A stretch of DNA of 64,000 nucleotides from positions 142,642,001-142,706,000 of the forward strand of contig CM043698.1 of NCBI GenBank assembly GCA_023935145.1. Reading direction: 5' to 3'. A program made the position numbers and the translations under genes. Of the stretch, positions 22,324-33,724 are shown piece after piece; the first letter of the stretch is position 1; every line of letters starts with the position of its first letter. Source of the DNA: Bretschneidera sinensis (lineage: Eukaryota; Streptophyta; Magnoliopsida; Brassicales; Akaniaceae). A model generated the notes under the pieces. The model did not search any database and was not told where the DNA came from. It worked only from the letters and a program-made list of their open reading frames with translations.

Positions 22324-22650
22324 TTATATGGATTTCAAAACCTCCCCTAGAACTAGTCCCCACTGAGTCCAATGGCTGCCACCCTGCATTGGGAAATTTT
22401 CAGGATGTAAAATCAGCGATGTATCTGATCAAAACATTCTAGAGAAGCTCAAGATACTAAAGACTTCAGATTATGTATCTCTTTTAATTCAAGAAGAAGG
22501 AATTAGGCAACAAGCCTGCACAAGGGAATAAAACAGCATGAGACAAGAACATACTGCCAAAACACAGCAAAAGGTTCTCTTAGAGGTCCATCACATGAGA
22601 GCTCACTTGTACTCCCGTCAACGAAGGTTCCATCTGCAAAGATCGATCAC
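22324..22650 (-). pseudogene. last two exons of a methionine gamma-lyase-like gene, broken copy
   Basis: 22554-22650 corresponds to exon 44641-44733 and 22324-22383 to the final exon 44409-44468 of the right-hand gene. The copy is disabled in two visible ways. There is a 4-base insertion (gatc doubled near 22641) just inside the exon, shifting the frame. The splice donor CAG|GTATG has also lost a G and reads CAGTATG. The upstream exons are absent from this copy. Confidence 0.9.
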
Positions 22651-22825
22651 CTATAAATCACACAAGAGAGTCAAGTTAATAATAAAAAGGAATTCAAATA
22701 AAAAGAGCAAATTCTATTTGAAGAAATTTACTAATCCAATATACTTCCAAAGTAACTTTTGAGTGTTGCCACCACTCTCGATCTACGTTTTGAAAAAAAA
22801 AAAAGCCCAGTTCTCGCAAGAAGAA

Positions 22826-23690
22826 TCTTTTGGTGTTTGTTCCATAAATGTATGTCATGCTTGTTCCAATCTGTTGCCTTCATAGTGCTGCCTTGTAATT
22901 CTGTTATAGAATCTTTTATATTTCCCCTTTCATTCATTTTGGATTACCAAAAGGGATAGTAGACAGGTTCCTACTTTCACCAATCCTTAGGCTGTTATCA
23001 TTTGGGATATTACTCAAAACTGATTATGTTTGCAGGCCTTCGATAGCCCTACAGCACTCCTTAGAGAAGCCAGTTCATATTTTTTATTGTTACATTGACG
23101 GGGATGAGGACCGAACCCAAGTCTCCTATATGGAGAACTCATAGGTAACCACTAGGCAAGAGGCCCAGGTTGAGTGCATATTTTTTAATAAACATTAAAA
23201 TCTTATCCAAAAACTTATTAAAATGTTACAATTTTATTTCCTATACGAGTAAAATCGTCGCAAGGCAATACTTCTAATCATTGCAAGGTCGTCTAAGGCC
23301 ATAGCAAGTACTTTCTTGCACTTGGACAAGAACTAACTTTTTCTTGCTTAGATTTTGACAAAGTAAAAGCTTTGGAACCCTCAACACATTGGATGTATCA
23401 AGCTAAACAAGAGTACAAGACAAGCCTAATAATAAAGAAACCTCTGATGTTGAATTTCACCAATTGCACTAATAGTTACACAGTATGTTTTATTTTATTT
23501 TATTTGGTATTAAAATCCCTTGCAAAAGACAAGGCTTTTCCTAATAATTTCCTGGAAAGTGGCCCCAAAATTCTATTGATGTTTTTTGTATAGACATATG
23601 CCCTTCCCAAGATTCCTTTGATCTTTTCACAGTGCAATTTCGGATGTCTTTGTTACATTACTGATATTCCTCTGTATTTTATGAGCATTT
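22826..23690. other. intergenic region with one SINE-like segment
   Basis: No gene is seen. Short open stretches have no recognisable features. The SINE-like head at 23083-23165 is annotated separately. Confidence 0.5.
23083..23165 (-). repeat. tRNA-derived SINE-like segment
   Basis: On the minus strand, gcctagtggttac (A-box region) is followed about 40 bases later by gggttcggtcctc (B box). This is the layout of plant SINE heads. The tail and target duplication were not resolved. Confidence 0.5.
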
Positions 23691-24802
23691 TGTTGTGAGT
23701 TTTAAATTACTCGCAAGCGCACGAGTCGTTAGCAGTATAGCGTTGTGCAAGTGCGAGGTCGAATCCACAGGGAATTGCGTTGTGAAAATATAATTTTTAA
23801 TATAAACTAACTCTATCTTAACTTAGTTCCGAATTTTGAATGATAATTTGCAAAATAAATTAAAACTAAATTAAATTGATTTTAAAACTAATAATAAAAA
23901 GCACTAAGGTTTCCGAATCCACCTCACCGAAGTTAAGCATAAATGTTCTAAAAATATAGCCTATCAAAACATTCTATGAATCCAACTATAAGACAAAAAA
24001 CAAAGAATATCCCAACTAAACCAAAAGCACCCGATGTATCCGCTCTTAACAAATCACAAAGGGAATCCAATTTAATCGAAAAGCATTCAATGTATCCATC
24101 AGATGAAACACAAAGAAAATCCAACAAACAATTTAAACTCAATCAATTATAAGATTAACTCAAATAATTGACAGAACATTTATACTAAAAATTGTCAGAT
24201 TTGTACAAGCAAATCTGAACTACTACGCCAAACAACGGCGAAGCTTCATCTTCAACCTTAGCTGAAGAGTCTAGCCACTCATAACTATAAAACTATAATA
24301 AAAAGTGCTAAACATTTAAACTAAAACAACTGAATATAAAGAAATAAATAAACAACTTTACATGGGAGAAATTCCACTCGCTGACGGGCGGCGCTTCACC
24401 TCGTGGTAGCAATGCCTTCAGGATCCACCAGAATGCTGACGGACGTCCACTGGTAAACACCAAAGTGGCTCAGGAATTGTACATTGAATTATGAAGCCAA
24501 ATGGTGTTTATATAGGGGAAGTCACGGAGCACTGCAGGTTTCAGATTCGATGTGGGATGTTGACCTTGCGCTCGTTCATAGGCAGGTGCGCTCGAGCGCA
24601 GGTGTGCTCGATCGCATATCTCGTGCGATCGAGCGCAATGTCTCCAGAAGCTTCAAATCTCCTGAAATGCTTCATTTTCTCCACAAACCTGTAAAAATAC
24701 ACAAAACACAAGAAAGACGTAAAATAAAGTAAAATACTACTAACTGAGAGCATAACAAATATAAGTCAATGGTCTAAAATATGCAATATTTAAGACTGAT
24801 CA
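23691..24802 (+). mobile_element. solo LTR, 1112 bp
   Basis: Begins tgttgtgag and ends gactgatca. It is flanked by a perfect 5 bp duplication cattt (23686-23690 and 24803-24807). A TATA-like box (tttatatagg near 24508) supports plus orientation. No internal coding region is present. It carries palindromic GC-rich motifs near 24585-24636. Likely a gypsy LTR left by recombination between the two LTRs of a full element. Confidence 0.75.
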
Positions 24803-24807
24803 CATTT

Positions 24808-25119
24808 CTGCCTCATTGTTTCTTTTTTGACTTTCAACGGGAATAAATCAATCAGGCAGGTAATTTATCTTCCCATTCATATTCCATTGATGAAGCTTTT
24901 GTTTGAACATCTGTCTTATTGATCAATTTGTTTCTCAATATTTACAAGTACTATTCTTTCTAGACAACTTTTGAAAAATGAAAAAAAAAAAAACTTTTGT
25001 TGACTGTTAGGTTGTCTTTTTTTCTCCTAAAAAACACAAAAAAATGAAGACCTTTTTTCTTTAATTAACGGAAACATTGTTGATACATTGTTAAATTCAG
25101 ATTTGTTTTGCATCATTCG
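24808..25119. other. AT-rich intergenic stretch
   Basis: Nothing recognisable beyond short A and T runs. Confidence 0.5.
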
Positions 25120-25270
25120 TTGTCAAATAATATATTATCTCTATTTTTATGACTGAATGTTCAGTGCTTTGGTTAAATGATTAGCTTAATTGAGAGAAAA
25201 TATGATTGTTAACCATAAAACAATTTGTGAGAGTAACATAAATGGAATATCTGTGTATCTTAAGCAATCA
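25120..25270 (+). repeat. 150 bp direct repeat, left copy
   Basis: Nearly identical to 26197-26348 (tcaaataatatattatctct... through ttaagcaatca) and flanks the repeat 25271-26196. Confidence 0.9.
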
Positions 25271-26196
25271 ATGAATTAAATTTAACTGGAAGGATTCAAT
25301 CATTGAATATCTGATGGCTTATAGATAATGATTCAGTCTGAATTTCACCTCACCAATTTATCTGTCATGTCTACTACCTGAAATTTAACAAAGAAGAGTG
25401 AACTTCAAAAGCTCAGTGAATTAAATTTACCGGAAGTATTCAATTTGTATAACTCCAGTCACATCTTATAATTCAATTGTTCATATAATATTCTAATATT
25501 GATTCATCTATATCTCATATAATTCGATAATAGCATTCTATTATCACTATTAATATCATAATCCTCATCATTTATCAATCTCTTCTTCTCATATATTTAA
25601 TCATCTTGAAACTATCAATTCTACCTCATAATTGCTTCGTTATGAGGTTCACAGCATATAATCAATCACTCAGATAATTCATATCATATCGTACTTTCAT
25701 ATTTCTTTCTCATAATAACTTTCTCTTTGTGAGACTCATTCATCTATCAATAAATTTACAATCAAGAATAACACTATAACATCTTACGCAATAATAATCA
25801 ATATTTAAAACAAATGCAATGCATGAATTTAAATTATATTATTATTTGGGAACGTCTTCCACATATCGACATGTTTTAGCTTAGACGGGCTGCCTTCCCA
25901 ATTATTTTATTTCATTTAGATAAATTGCCTTCCCAGTTCTTTTATTTCCAGTATATACCGGCTGTCACAGTTTCATTTAGACCGGTTGTCTTCCCGGTTC
26001 TTTTATTTCCAGCATATACCGGTTGCCACGGTTCTGCTATTTCATTTTGACTTGCTGCCTTCCCAGTTCTTTTATTTCCTGCATATACCGACTGTCACAT
26101 TCTTTTATTTCATTTAGACTGGCTACTTTCTCGGTTCTTTTCATTTCATGCATATACATATGAATAATAATATGAAATATGTATATGAACAAAAAG
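25271..26196 (-). repeat. dispersed repeat, inverted relative to 12100-13600
   Basis: The reverse complement matches blocks of 12650-13400. It contains an irregular repeat of about 70-85 bases with gccttcccagttcttttatt and catataccgg...gtcac motifs between 25870 and 26150. These correspond to the minisatellite area of the other copy. No ORF. Confidence 0.7.
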
Positions 26197-26348
26197 TTAT
26201 CAAATAATATATTATCTCTATGTTTATGACTGCATGTTCAGTGCTTTTGGTTAAATGATTAGCTTAATTGAGAGAAAATATGATTGTTAACGATAAAACA
26301 ATTTGCGAGAGTAATATAAATTGAATATCTGTGTACTTTAAGCAATCA
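26197..26348 (+). repeat. 150 bp direct repeat, right copy
   Basis: Partner of 25120-25270; a handful of substitutions separate them. Confidence 0.9.
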
Positions 26349-26743
26349 GTGCTATGCTAAGGGAGGTGAAACCTTTCCAGGCACATATAAATGATAAACA
26401 AAAGTTAACTGTTTCATAGGAATTATAGGGATATTTTATGAAATTAATTATTTCTTACATAATTAATCTCCATTACAAAATTTTATGAATTATATATCGT
26501 AAATCAGATGCCTATTATGATATCCAGAGAGATTATAAAAAATCTTATTTAATATTAACCATATTTTGAATTACTTTCCTTCAGGGTAATTTCTCTTCAT
26601 GTCTGTGTCTACACATTTCCCTGTGCACAAGCAGGTTAGGCACACTATCTTTGAATTGTTCAATCTTTCTTTGTCCTTGCCCTCTGCTCTAACTTATTTT
26701 AAGATTGAACACATATTTTTGTTTTGTTCATTGTCCTTGGCCC

Positions 26744-27207
26744 ATAGTTACTAGAAACTCGGTACGTCTTGGTTCGCTGTACGAGTATAGGAACGTCGTG
26801 GTACGTTATCTACCCCGTACATAATATGTTTGGGGTAGACTTAATTGATTTATATTATGTATGAGTACATGTAAAAAATTATATTGTTATTTATGAGTAC
26901 AATATAAATAGAACTATAAGCATAATAATAATTCAGAAGATATTAAAGTTTTGACAAAATAGTAAAATCAAAAAATATAATATTAAAAAACATAAATTTA
27001 AAATAAAGTATGAGTATTTTCTAAAATTCTTTATTGTGATCTTCTAAAATTCTTTCTTGTAATCTTTAATTTTTCTATTTTTTAGCTAAAACTCTTAAAA
27101 AAATTTAAATCGTCAATTTAAAAGATTTGGTACAAAAATGCACCACGAATCAGAACATAAGATCTGGATCGTGGTTTCAGAGAGGATATGGGGATCCTGG
27201 TAACTAT
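26744..27207. mobile_element. MITE-like element
   Basis: Ends atagttactag and ctggtaactat form an 11-base terminal inverted repeat with one mismatch. The interior is AT-rich and non-coding. Flanks share gtcctt but an exact duplication is not clear. Confidence 0.45.
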
Positions 27208-28136
27208 AGTCCTTACACCTCCATTTTTTACTACCCTGGCTTTCCCTGTATCATATCACTGTCACCAGTAAGGTTCAAGAACTTATGATATTTTCACTTC
27301 ATATGGATCGTGGTTTCAGAGAGGATATGTTTTTTTTTAAGATTTGAAGCACTTACTATGGATTGTCTTTAATCAACATGAGTAATTAGAATAAAACTTG
27401 TGGAGTTCTCGTCGGAGACATTTGGTGAGTTGGAACTACAAAGGAAATTAGTTTGCTTCCTTCACAGTGATGATATGAATAAATCAAGGAATGATGCTAG
27501 GGTAATTTGGATATGATTTAAGTGTAAAGACCAATGAATGACATATTAAAAATGACACTAAAAATTGGAGCTATGGAAATTCTCCACTGAACTTCCATTT
27601 CGTGTTCAGAAGCCAGCACACAGTTGATCAATAATACCCAGCATAATTCTTGATTTCTTCTTAAGTTATTGCTACAGCGATAAATTTTGCTTTGTCAAGT
27701 TTCGTACCAATCATACCTTCTCTTCTCACATTGTATTTCTAATTCTGATCAAGATCTTTCAACAAGAATTAAACAATCGGACAAGGTACTTTTAAATTTT
27801 CCAGCTGCGTTTGTATAACTGAAGCACTGACTGTTTAATTCTGAAAAATTGCAGCTTCTTTTTCATTTCCCACTAAGACTATTGAAGCATTTGGTTTTTC
27901 TTTGCTCTTATTTGACTCTCATAAGCTAATTATTTGATAATATTTGCAGGGGTATCTATATTCTATAATATTCTATAGTTTCCGTTACATTTTTTCCAAA
28001 ACTAAATTATAGATTGATTAAACAATTCAGGTGCCTATCAGCCAAAACATAGTTAAACCAGGTTCTAGTATTGTAACCATGTTTTCATTAAGTTTCCTTC
28101 AAGTTCAACTTGTGTAGTTAGTTTCTATATGCTTTT
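27208..28136 (+). other. region upstream of NLR relic C
   Basis: No ORF. Segments near 27650-27680 resemble 8785-8820 upstream of NLR relic A, suggesting the old leader of relic C, now separated from it by the copia element at 28137-33592. Confidence 0.4.
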
Positions 28137-28414
28137 TGAAGAAATTTAGAGTTTGGTATTTCATAGAAGGAGTACAAAGAGAGAGATATAGATTGTGAGA
28201 AGAATTGTATTTCTTGGTGTGATTTTTACATTATACAAAGGCTCCTATTTATACATATTCTCTGTAGACAAATTACACCAATTTAGCATAATCAATTACC
28301 TACAATCAAGCCAAATCAATCAATAGAATCAATCTCAACAAATCAGCCCTTATTTGTTGATTTGACCAATCTTAAGAGTAATTATCACTCATCAAATCTG
28401 TTGTATCCTCAACA
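28137..28414 (-). repeat. 3' LTR of the RE1-like element
   Basis: Runs from tgaagaaatttagag to gtatcctcaaca and is followed by cccccctcaag, the polypurine-tract complement. Confidence 0.85.
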
Positions 28415-29260
28415 CCCCCCTCAAGTTGGAGTGGATATTAATGACACTCAACTTGTTCAATAGATGGTTGAATTGAGTAGGTCTGAAAGCTTTGGTAAAT
28501 AGATCTGCTGGCTGTTGACTTGTGGGCATGTGAATGGTTTGAATAACTTGGTTCTGGAGCTTCTCCCGAATGAGATGACAATCGATCTCTGTATGCTTTG
28601 TTCGCTCATGGAATACCGGATTGGATGCAATGTGGATAGCTGCTTTGTTATCACAGTATAGCTTGACTGGTTGTGGATATGCTATCTGAAGATTTATCAG
28701 AAGTTGCTTTAACCAAGTAATTTCACAACAGGTTGATGCCATAGATCGGTACTTTGCTTCAGCTGAGGATCGTGAAATTGTTGTTTGCTTTTTGGTCTTC
28801 CAAGAAATTGGTATTTTCCAAGTAGAATACAGTACCTAGTGGCTGATCGCCGAGTATCTCTACATCGAGCCCAGTCTGCATCGCAAAATGCATGCAATTG
28901 AACATCACTGGAAGTTGATAGAAAAATTCCTTGGCCAGATGATTGTTTGAGATATTGTAAGACTAGATATGTTGCAACCAAGTGAAATGTTCGAGGTTTG
29001 TCCATGAATTGACTCAGAATGTGTAATGCATATTCTAAGTCTGGCCTAGTGATGGTCAAGTATATCAGCTTCCCAACCAATCGCCGATATGAAGACATAT
29101 CTGAAAGTAGTTCTCTATCAATCTTGCTAAGAGCCAGATTTGGTTCCATGGGTAGATTTCCTGGTTTAGCACCAATAAATCCAGTTTCCTCAAGTATTTC
29201 CAAGGCGTATTTCCTTTGTGATAAAACGATGCCAGTTTTTTAGCGGGCCAGTTCTATACC
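28400..29260 (-). pseudogene. RNase H of the RE1-like element
   Basis: 29203-28709 and 28742-28392 read the end of RT (EILEETGFIGAKP..MEPN, YRRLVGKLIYL, RPDLEYALHILSQF) and RNase H ([26 protein letters not shown], then [20 protein letters not shown] and [14 protein letters not shown]). A frame change between them breaks the expected EAEYRA region. Confidence 0.85.
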
Positions 29261-29900
29261 CATAAAATATTTCAGAATGCCAAGGTCTTTGAGTTTAAAA
29301 CATTCTCCCAAGTATTTCTTCAGTGCATCAATCTGTTCCAAGTTGTTTCCTGCCAAGATGATGTCGTCTATATAGACCAAGACAATTGTAAAACTATTTT
29401 CGTGGGATCAGACGAACATGGAATAATTTGTTTTAGACTGCTTATATCCGGTAGTAATGAGAGTGGAAGAAAGTTTGGTATACCATTGCCTGGAGGCTTG
29501 TTTGAGGCCATATAAGGACTTGTTAAGCTTGCAGATTTGGTTCTCCCCCTTTCGTCCGAAACCTGGAGGAAGGTGCATGTAGACGTCTTCATCGAGGTCT
29601 CCATGCAGGAAGACATTGTTAACATTAAGTTGATGGAGATGCCAATTTTGTGCAGCAGCAAGGGTGAGAACAGTGCGCACAGTAACCATTTTGGCAACGG
29701 GAGTAAAGGTTTCAGAGTAATCAATACCTTCCTTCTGATTGTGGCCTTTGGCAACGAGACGAGCCTTATAATGTTCCACAGAGCCATTTGGATTGTGTTT
29801 GATTTTGTACACCCATTTGAAAACCAATGGGTTTCTTACGGGGTGGAAGAGGAGTCAAAGTCCAAGTATGGTTGGCTTCCAAAGAATCAATTTCAGCATG
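29260..29900 (-). pseudogene. reverse transcriptase of the RE1-like element
   Basis: 29827-29408 encodes [20 protein letters not shown], then [29 protein letters not shown] and [18 protein letters not shown] stop follows, then VYIDDIILAG (near 29350-29385), the catalytic YxDD. The family's DVNNAFL and ALYGLKQAPRAW motifs are recognisable with small changes. Confidence 0.85.
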
Positions 29901-30093
29901 CATGGCATCGCGCCAGTTAGGATCCTGAAAGAATGACTTGAGTTCTTGTGCAAGAGAGATAGCAGCGGTGAAGGCATAGTGTGTAGGAGAAAGAGAATCA
30001 TAAGAAAGGAAATTAGAGAGAGGATAAATAGTACCTGAGGAGCAGACCGACGTCGAGTCAGATGGTGGGATAGGCCGAGACGGGAGTGCTTGT

Positions 30094-31240
30094 TCAACAT
30101 GGAAAATCTTGTAAGTAGGCAAGTGGCTGGATTTGACGTCTAGATCGCCAAACTTGTACAACTCGGGTAGGAAAAGGGGGAATATCATTAGGTGGGGAAA
30201 TATGTGGCTGGGTGGAGGGTTTAGAAAGAAGATATGGAGAGTCAATAGGATGAGGTAAAATAGTAGAGGGTGACTCTAAGGTATTTTGTGACTCTAAGGT
30301 ACATTGGCTAAAAGGAAATTGATCCTCGTTAAAAACCACATCACAAGATATAAAGGTTTGATGAGTTGCAAGATCATACAGCTCATAACCTTTTTGTTCA
30401 TATGGATAGCCAAGGAAGACACAACGGGTCGCACGGGGATCAAATTTTGAAGGATGGCGGAAGTGAGTGGAGGCATAACAAAGACATCCAAAGACTTGAA
30501 GATGGTCGTATTTAGATGGGGTACTGTATAGCTTCTCATAGGGAGATTTCCCGCCCAAAAGAGGAGTGGGTGTTCTATTTATCAAGTAAGTTGCAGTGAG
30601 GAGAGCATGTTCCCAAAATTGTTTAGGCATATTGGCCTGAAAAAGAAGAGCTCGGGAAACATTTAAAAGATGATGATGTTTACGTTCCGTGACTCCATTT
30701 TGTTAAGGAGTGGAGACGTAACTCATTTGGTGAATGATGCCCTTTTCTGAATAGAATGATAAAAGGTCAAATTCGGGCCACTTATCACGACAATTTTGAT
30801 CGTAGTAGAATACTGGTTTTCAATGAGCCGAATAAAAGAAGAAGAAAGTGACGGGTATCTGACTTATGATGCATTAAGTATACCCAAGTACATCTAGTGT
30901 AATCATCGACAACGGTCAGAAAATATTGTGCCCCAGTGAGAGATGGAACATGGTAACCCACCCAAATGTCTACATGTATTAAATGAAAAGGTGCAATAGA
31001 AGAAATAGAACTGAAAGGAAATTCAAGACGGGTTTGTTTAGCCAATGGGAAAATATAACATGCTTCTAAACTTGAACAAATTCCAGAAACATTACTGGAA
31101 AGTAAAGATAAAATTTTATTGGATAAATGACCAAGTTGGCAATGCCAAAGTTGGGAGTTTCATGTAACTATCTGACAACGAGCAGGATTCGTTTTAGTGA
31201 AGTAATACAAGCCATCCCGCTCAGTGCCCAGTCTAATCAT
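30094..31240 (-). pseudogene. integrase of the RE1-like element
   Basis: 31045-30785 gives HLIHVDIWV and TVVDDYTRCTWVYLM (first catalytic Asp region). 30630-30094 gives [40 protein letters not shown] and [18 protein letters not shown], the integrase C-terminus. The middle, with the second Asp and the Glu, is in another frame near 30690-30800. Confidence 0.8.
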
Positions 31241-31479
31241 CCCCATCGAGTGTTGGTCCTAAATTAGTCACAGATGAGCAGAAAAAAATGATTAGACAAT
31301 TGAGAGTTTGCCATAGCACACGAAAGAAAATAAGGTTAGAATGAAAGAAAGGGACACAAAGGACATTTTTCAAAATAAGGGAGGAAGAGAAAACGACAGA
31401 GCCAATATGGGTTACCACATCATAAGAGCCATATGAGATTCGTAAAATATGACCATGTACAGGAATGGAGTAGGTTAAA

Positions 31480-32574
31480 TCAATGGGAGAACACACCATA
31501 TGATCGGTGGCTCCACTATCAAGAATCCAAAGTGTTTAAGGAGAGATGAGAGGTGGTTTACCTAATAAGGATGACTCAGAAGTACCTACATGGTTTTCCA
31601 TAGATGAGGATTGGGTGGTAGTATTTAGCATGGCTAAAAACTGTTGGTATTGATCAAGAGTGAACGGAAAACTGTTGGTGGGTGATTTATTGTCAGCGGA
31701 AGAAGCTTGGTGTGCACTTGGTCTGGAACCCAAGCCAATCTTGCAGGAGCTAGGTAGGATGAAGTAGTAGTGATCAACAGTATGTCCCTCTTTACGGCAG
31801 TAAGTGCATTTCGGTCGTGGCTTACGGAACGTTTTGCCATCTTTCGGTGTGGAAAGAAGACCTTTGGTTGCTAAGGCAACACCGTCGATGGGTGAAGGAG
31901 TCTGAATGTTCCGTTGTCATTCTTCTTGAAGAACCAAGTCGTAGATGCGAATGATTGTGGGGAGAAGGTCTATCAACAATATTTGTGCACGGATGGCACC
32001 AAAAGATTCATTAAGGCCCATGAGGAACTTCATGGTTCGCTGGTACCTCTAGTATTGAGCGATGTCTTCTTGGAACAAATGAGATTGAAGTGATGCAAGA
32101 TCATCCCATAATAGCTTCAGTTTGGTAAAGTATGTTGCCACCGATGTATTGCCTTGAACAAGATTATGAATTTCTTGTTCAAGGTGATACATTCGAGGGC
32201 CATTAACTTGAGAAAAACGATCCTTCAAATCTACCCAAATATCTCGAGCAAGATCACAGAAAATAACGCTGGCATAAAAATCTTGGGAAAGAGAATTAAT
32301 TAACCAAGATTTTACCATATTGTTGTAGCGGGACCACTGGTGGTATTTTACGGTAGATGATTTGGGAGGCTTGGGAATAGTGCCATCAACGAAGCTGATC
32401 TTGTTATTTGGTGTCGAGGGCAATGATCATGGATTGACTCCACGTGATGTAATTGGTTTCAATCAATGGCTGAGAAACCAAAACAACACCTGGATGGTCG
32501 GAACTGTTGAGATACAATGGTGGCTTGGATCATCAAAATTTTGAGAGCTTTGGGTGCTATCAACATTGGAAGCC
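31480..32574 (-). pseudogene. gag and protease of the RE1-like element
   Basis: The gag start is ATG at 32574 (MASNVDSTQSS...), with a frameshift before 32423. 32423-32049 carries the gag core (HQWSRYNNMVKSWLINSLSQ, DIWVDLKDRFSQVNGPRMYH, LEQEIHNLVQG). A zinc-knuckle-like CTYC...GH lies near 31780-31815. The protease active site (LDSGATDHM) is near 31500-31535. The frames do not join. Confidence 0.8.
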
Positions 32575-33328
32575 ATTAGGGAGAAAGTAGTGCAGACAGT
32601 GATCTCGAAAATACAACCAAGTAAGTTCCCAGGAAAGTGAGGAGAGTCACAATGGACCGCTTAAAACCCAAGACTTTCCTTAGCCAGAGCTTGCCTACAC
32701 ATTGTATTTGTTGAGAGTTCTGTAAACCCCACTAACAAACTTTTGGCCCCTTTAGAAAAATTCAAGAGAGTTTTTTTTTGGGAAAATTCGGATCAAGTTA
32801 GACCAGAATCTGGGTCGGAATGAGGAATGGACCGGCTGGTCTGGACCGCGAGTTAGGATGTGCAGGTCAGGGCGGTCACGCGAGTCGAGCTGGTCACGCG
32901 GGTCGCGTGTTGGGCTAATCCGTGTGCTCGGCTGGTCTGCGTGTTTGGCTGATCCGAGTTGGTCATGCAGGCCTTATGGCGTTGGGCTTGGGCAACTTTG
33001 CTGAAGTTTGGGCCGGGACAAGCTTGTTGCAAACAGATTGAATTCTATTTGAATCTAGGCTGGTACCAACTGGGCTTTAAGCAATTTTTAATTGCAATTT
33101 GAGCCCTAATTGGACTATGGTTTTCCAATTGAAGAAGAAAGCTTCAAGATGCACTCCCCGTGTTTGATAGAATGTCTAAACCGAGTGGAGTTCTTTGATT
33201 TGCAAGCTTACAGAAATTAATTTGTTTCCCACAGCACACAAACAACTTGTAAGTGATAAGTATGAAAACTGAGAAAAAGAAGAAGATTATGCCCTCTATA
33301 GTTTTGAAATCCTAAAGCTCTGATACCA

Positions 33329-33592
33329 TGAAGAAATTCAGAGTTTGGTATTTCATAGAGGGAGTACAAAGAGAGAGAAGAATTGTATTTCTCATTGTGA
33401 GTTTTACACTATACAGAGGCTCCTATTTATACACATTTTCTGCAGACAAATTACAATAATTTAGCCTAATCAATTGCCTACAATCAAGCCAAATCAATCA
33501 ACATAATCAATCTCAACAAATCAACCCTTATTTGCTGATTTGACCAATCTTAAGAGTGATTATCGCTCATCAAATCTGCTGTATCCTCAACA
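33329..33592 (-). repeat. 5' LTR of the RE1-like element
   Basis: Runs from tgaagaaattcagag to gtatcctcaaca. The initiator-Met primer-site complement lies at 33317-33328. Confidence 0.85.
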
Positions 33593-33658
33593 TCAAAAAC
33601 TTGCATATTATGATATCTTTAAATTCATTCCCATGCACTTTATGCTTTTGTCAAACAT

Positions 33659-33661
<3 letters not shown>

Positions 33662-33701
<40 letters not shown>
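33662..33701. repeat. (TA)n microsatellite
   Basis: About 20 TA dinucleotides just before the intron acceptor of NLR relic C. Confidence 0.95.
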
Positions 33702-33703
<2 letters not shown>

Positions 33704-33724
33704 GTATAATGCAGGAACTTGGTC

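Larger units (their letters stand above)
20681..22825. repeat. segmental duplication, copy 1
   Basis: Direct-orientation duplicate of 43040-44905. It carries a tRNA-Phe-like copy, about 700 bases of intergenic DNA, and the last two exons of the methionine gamma-lyase-like gene. It differs by many substitutions. An LTR-like insert (21562-22029) takes the place of about 200 bases kept in copy 2 (roughly 43890-44097). Confidence 0.9.
28137..33592 (-). mobile_element. Ty1/copia retrotransposon, RE1-like, decayed
   Basis: LTRs 28137-28414 and 33329-33592 are similar but clearly diverged (the right one has lost a short segment). A primer site complementary to initiator-Met tRNA (gctctgatacca) abuts the right LTR, and a C-run (complement of a polypurine tract) abuts the left. 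Minus-strand order is gag, protease, integrase, RT, RNase H, as in copia. Every domain is recognisable but split by frameshifts and stops. No target duplication was identified. Confidence 0.9.

Noticed and set aside
23691..24802. A protein-coding gene in 24484-24753
   Set aside because: The open frames on both strands fall in the CG-palindromic part of a solo LTR with a 5 bp target duplication.
32362..32544. Plus-strand ORFs across the copia and gypsy elements
   Set aside because: They lie opposite clear minus-strand gag-pol domains and are shadows.
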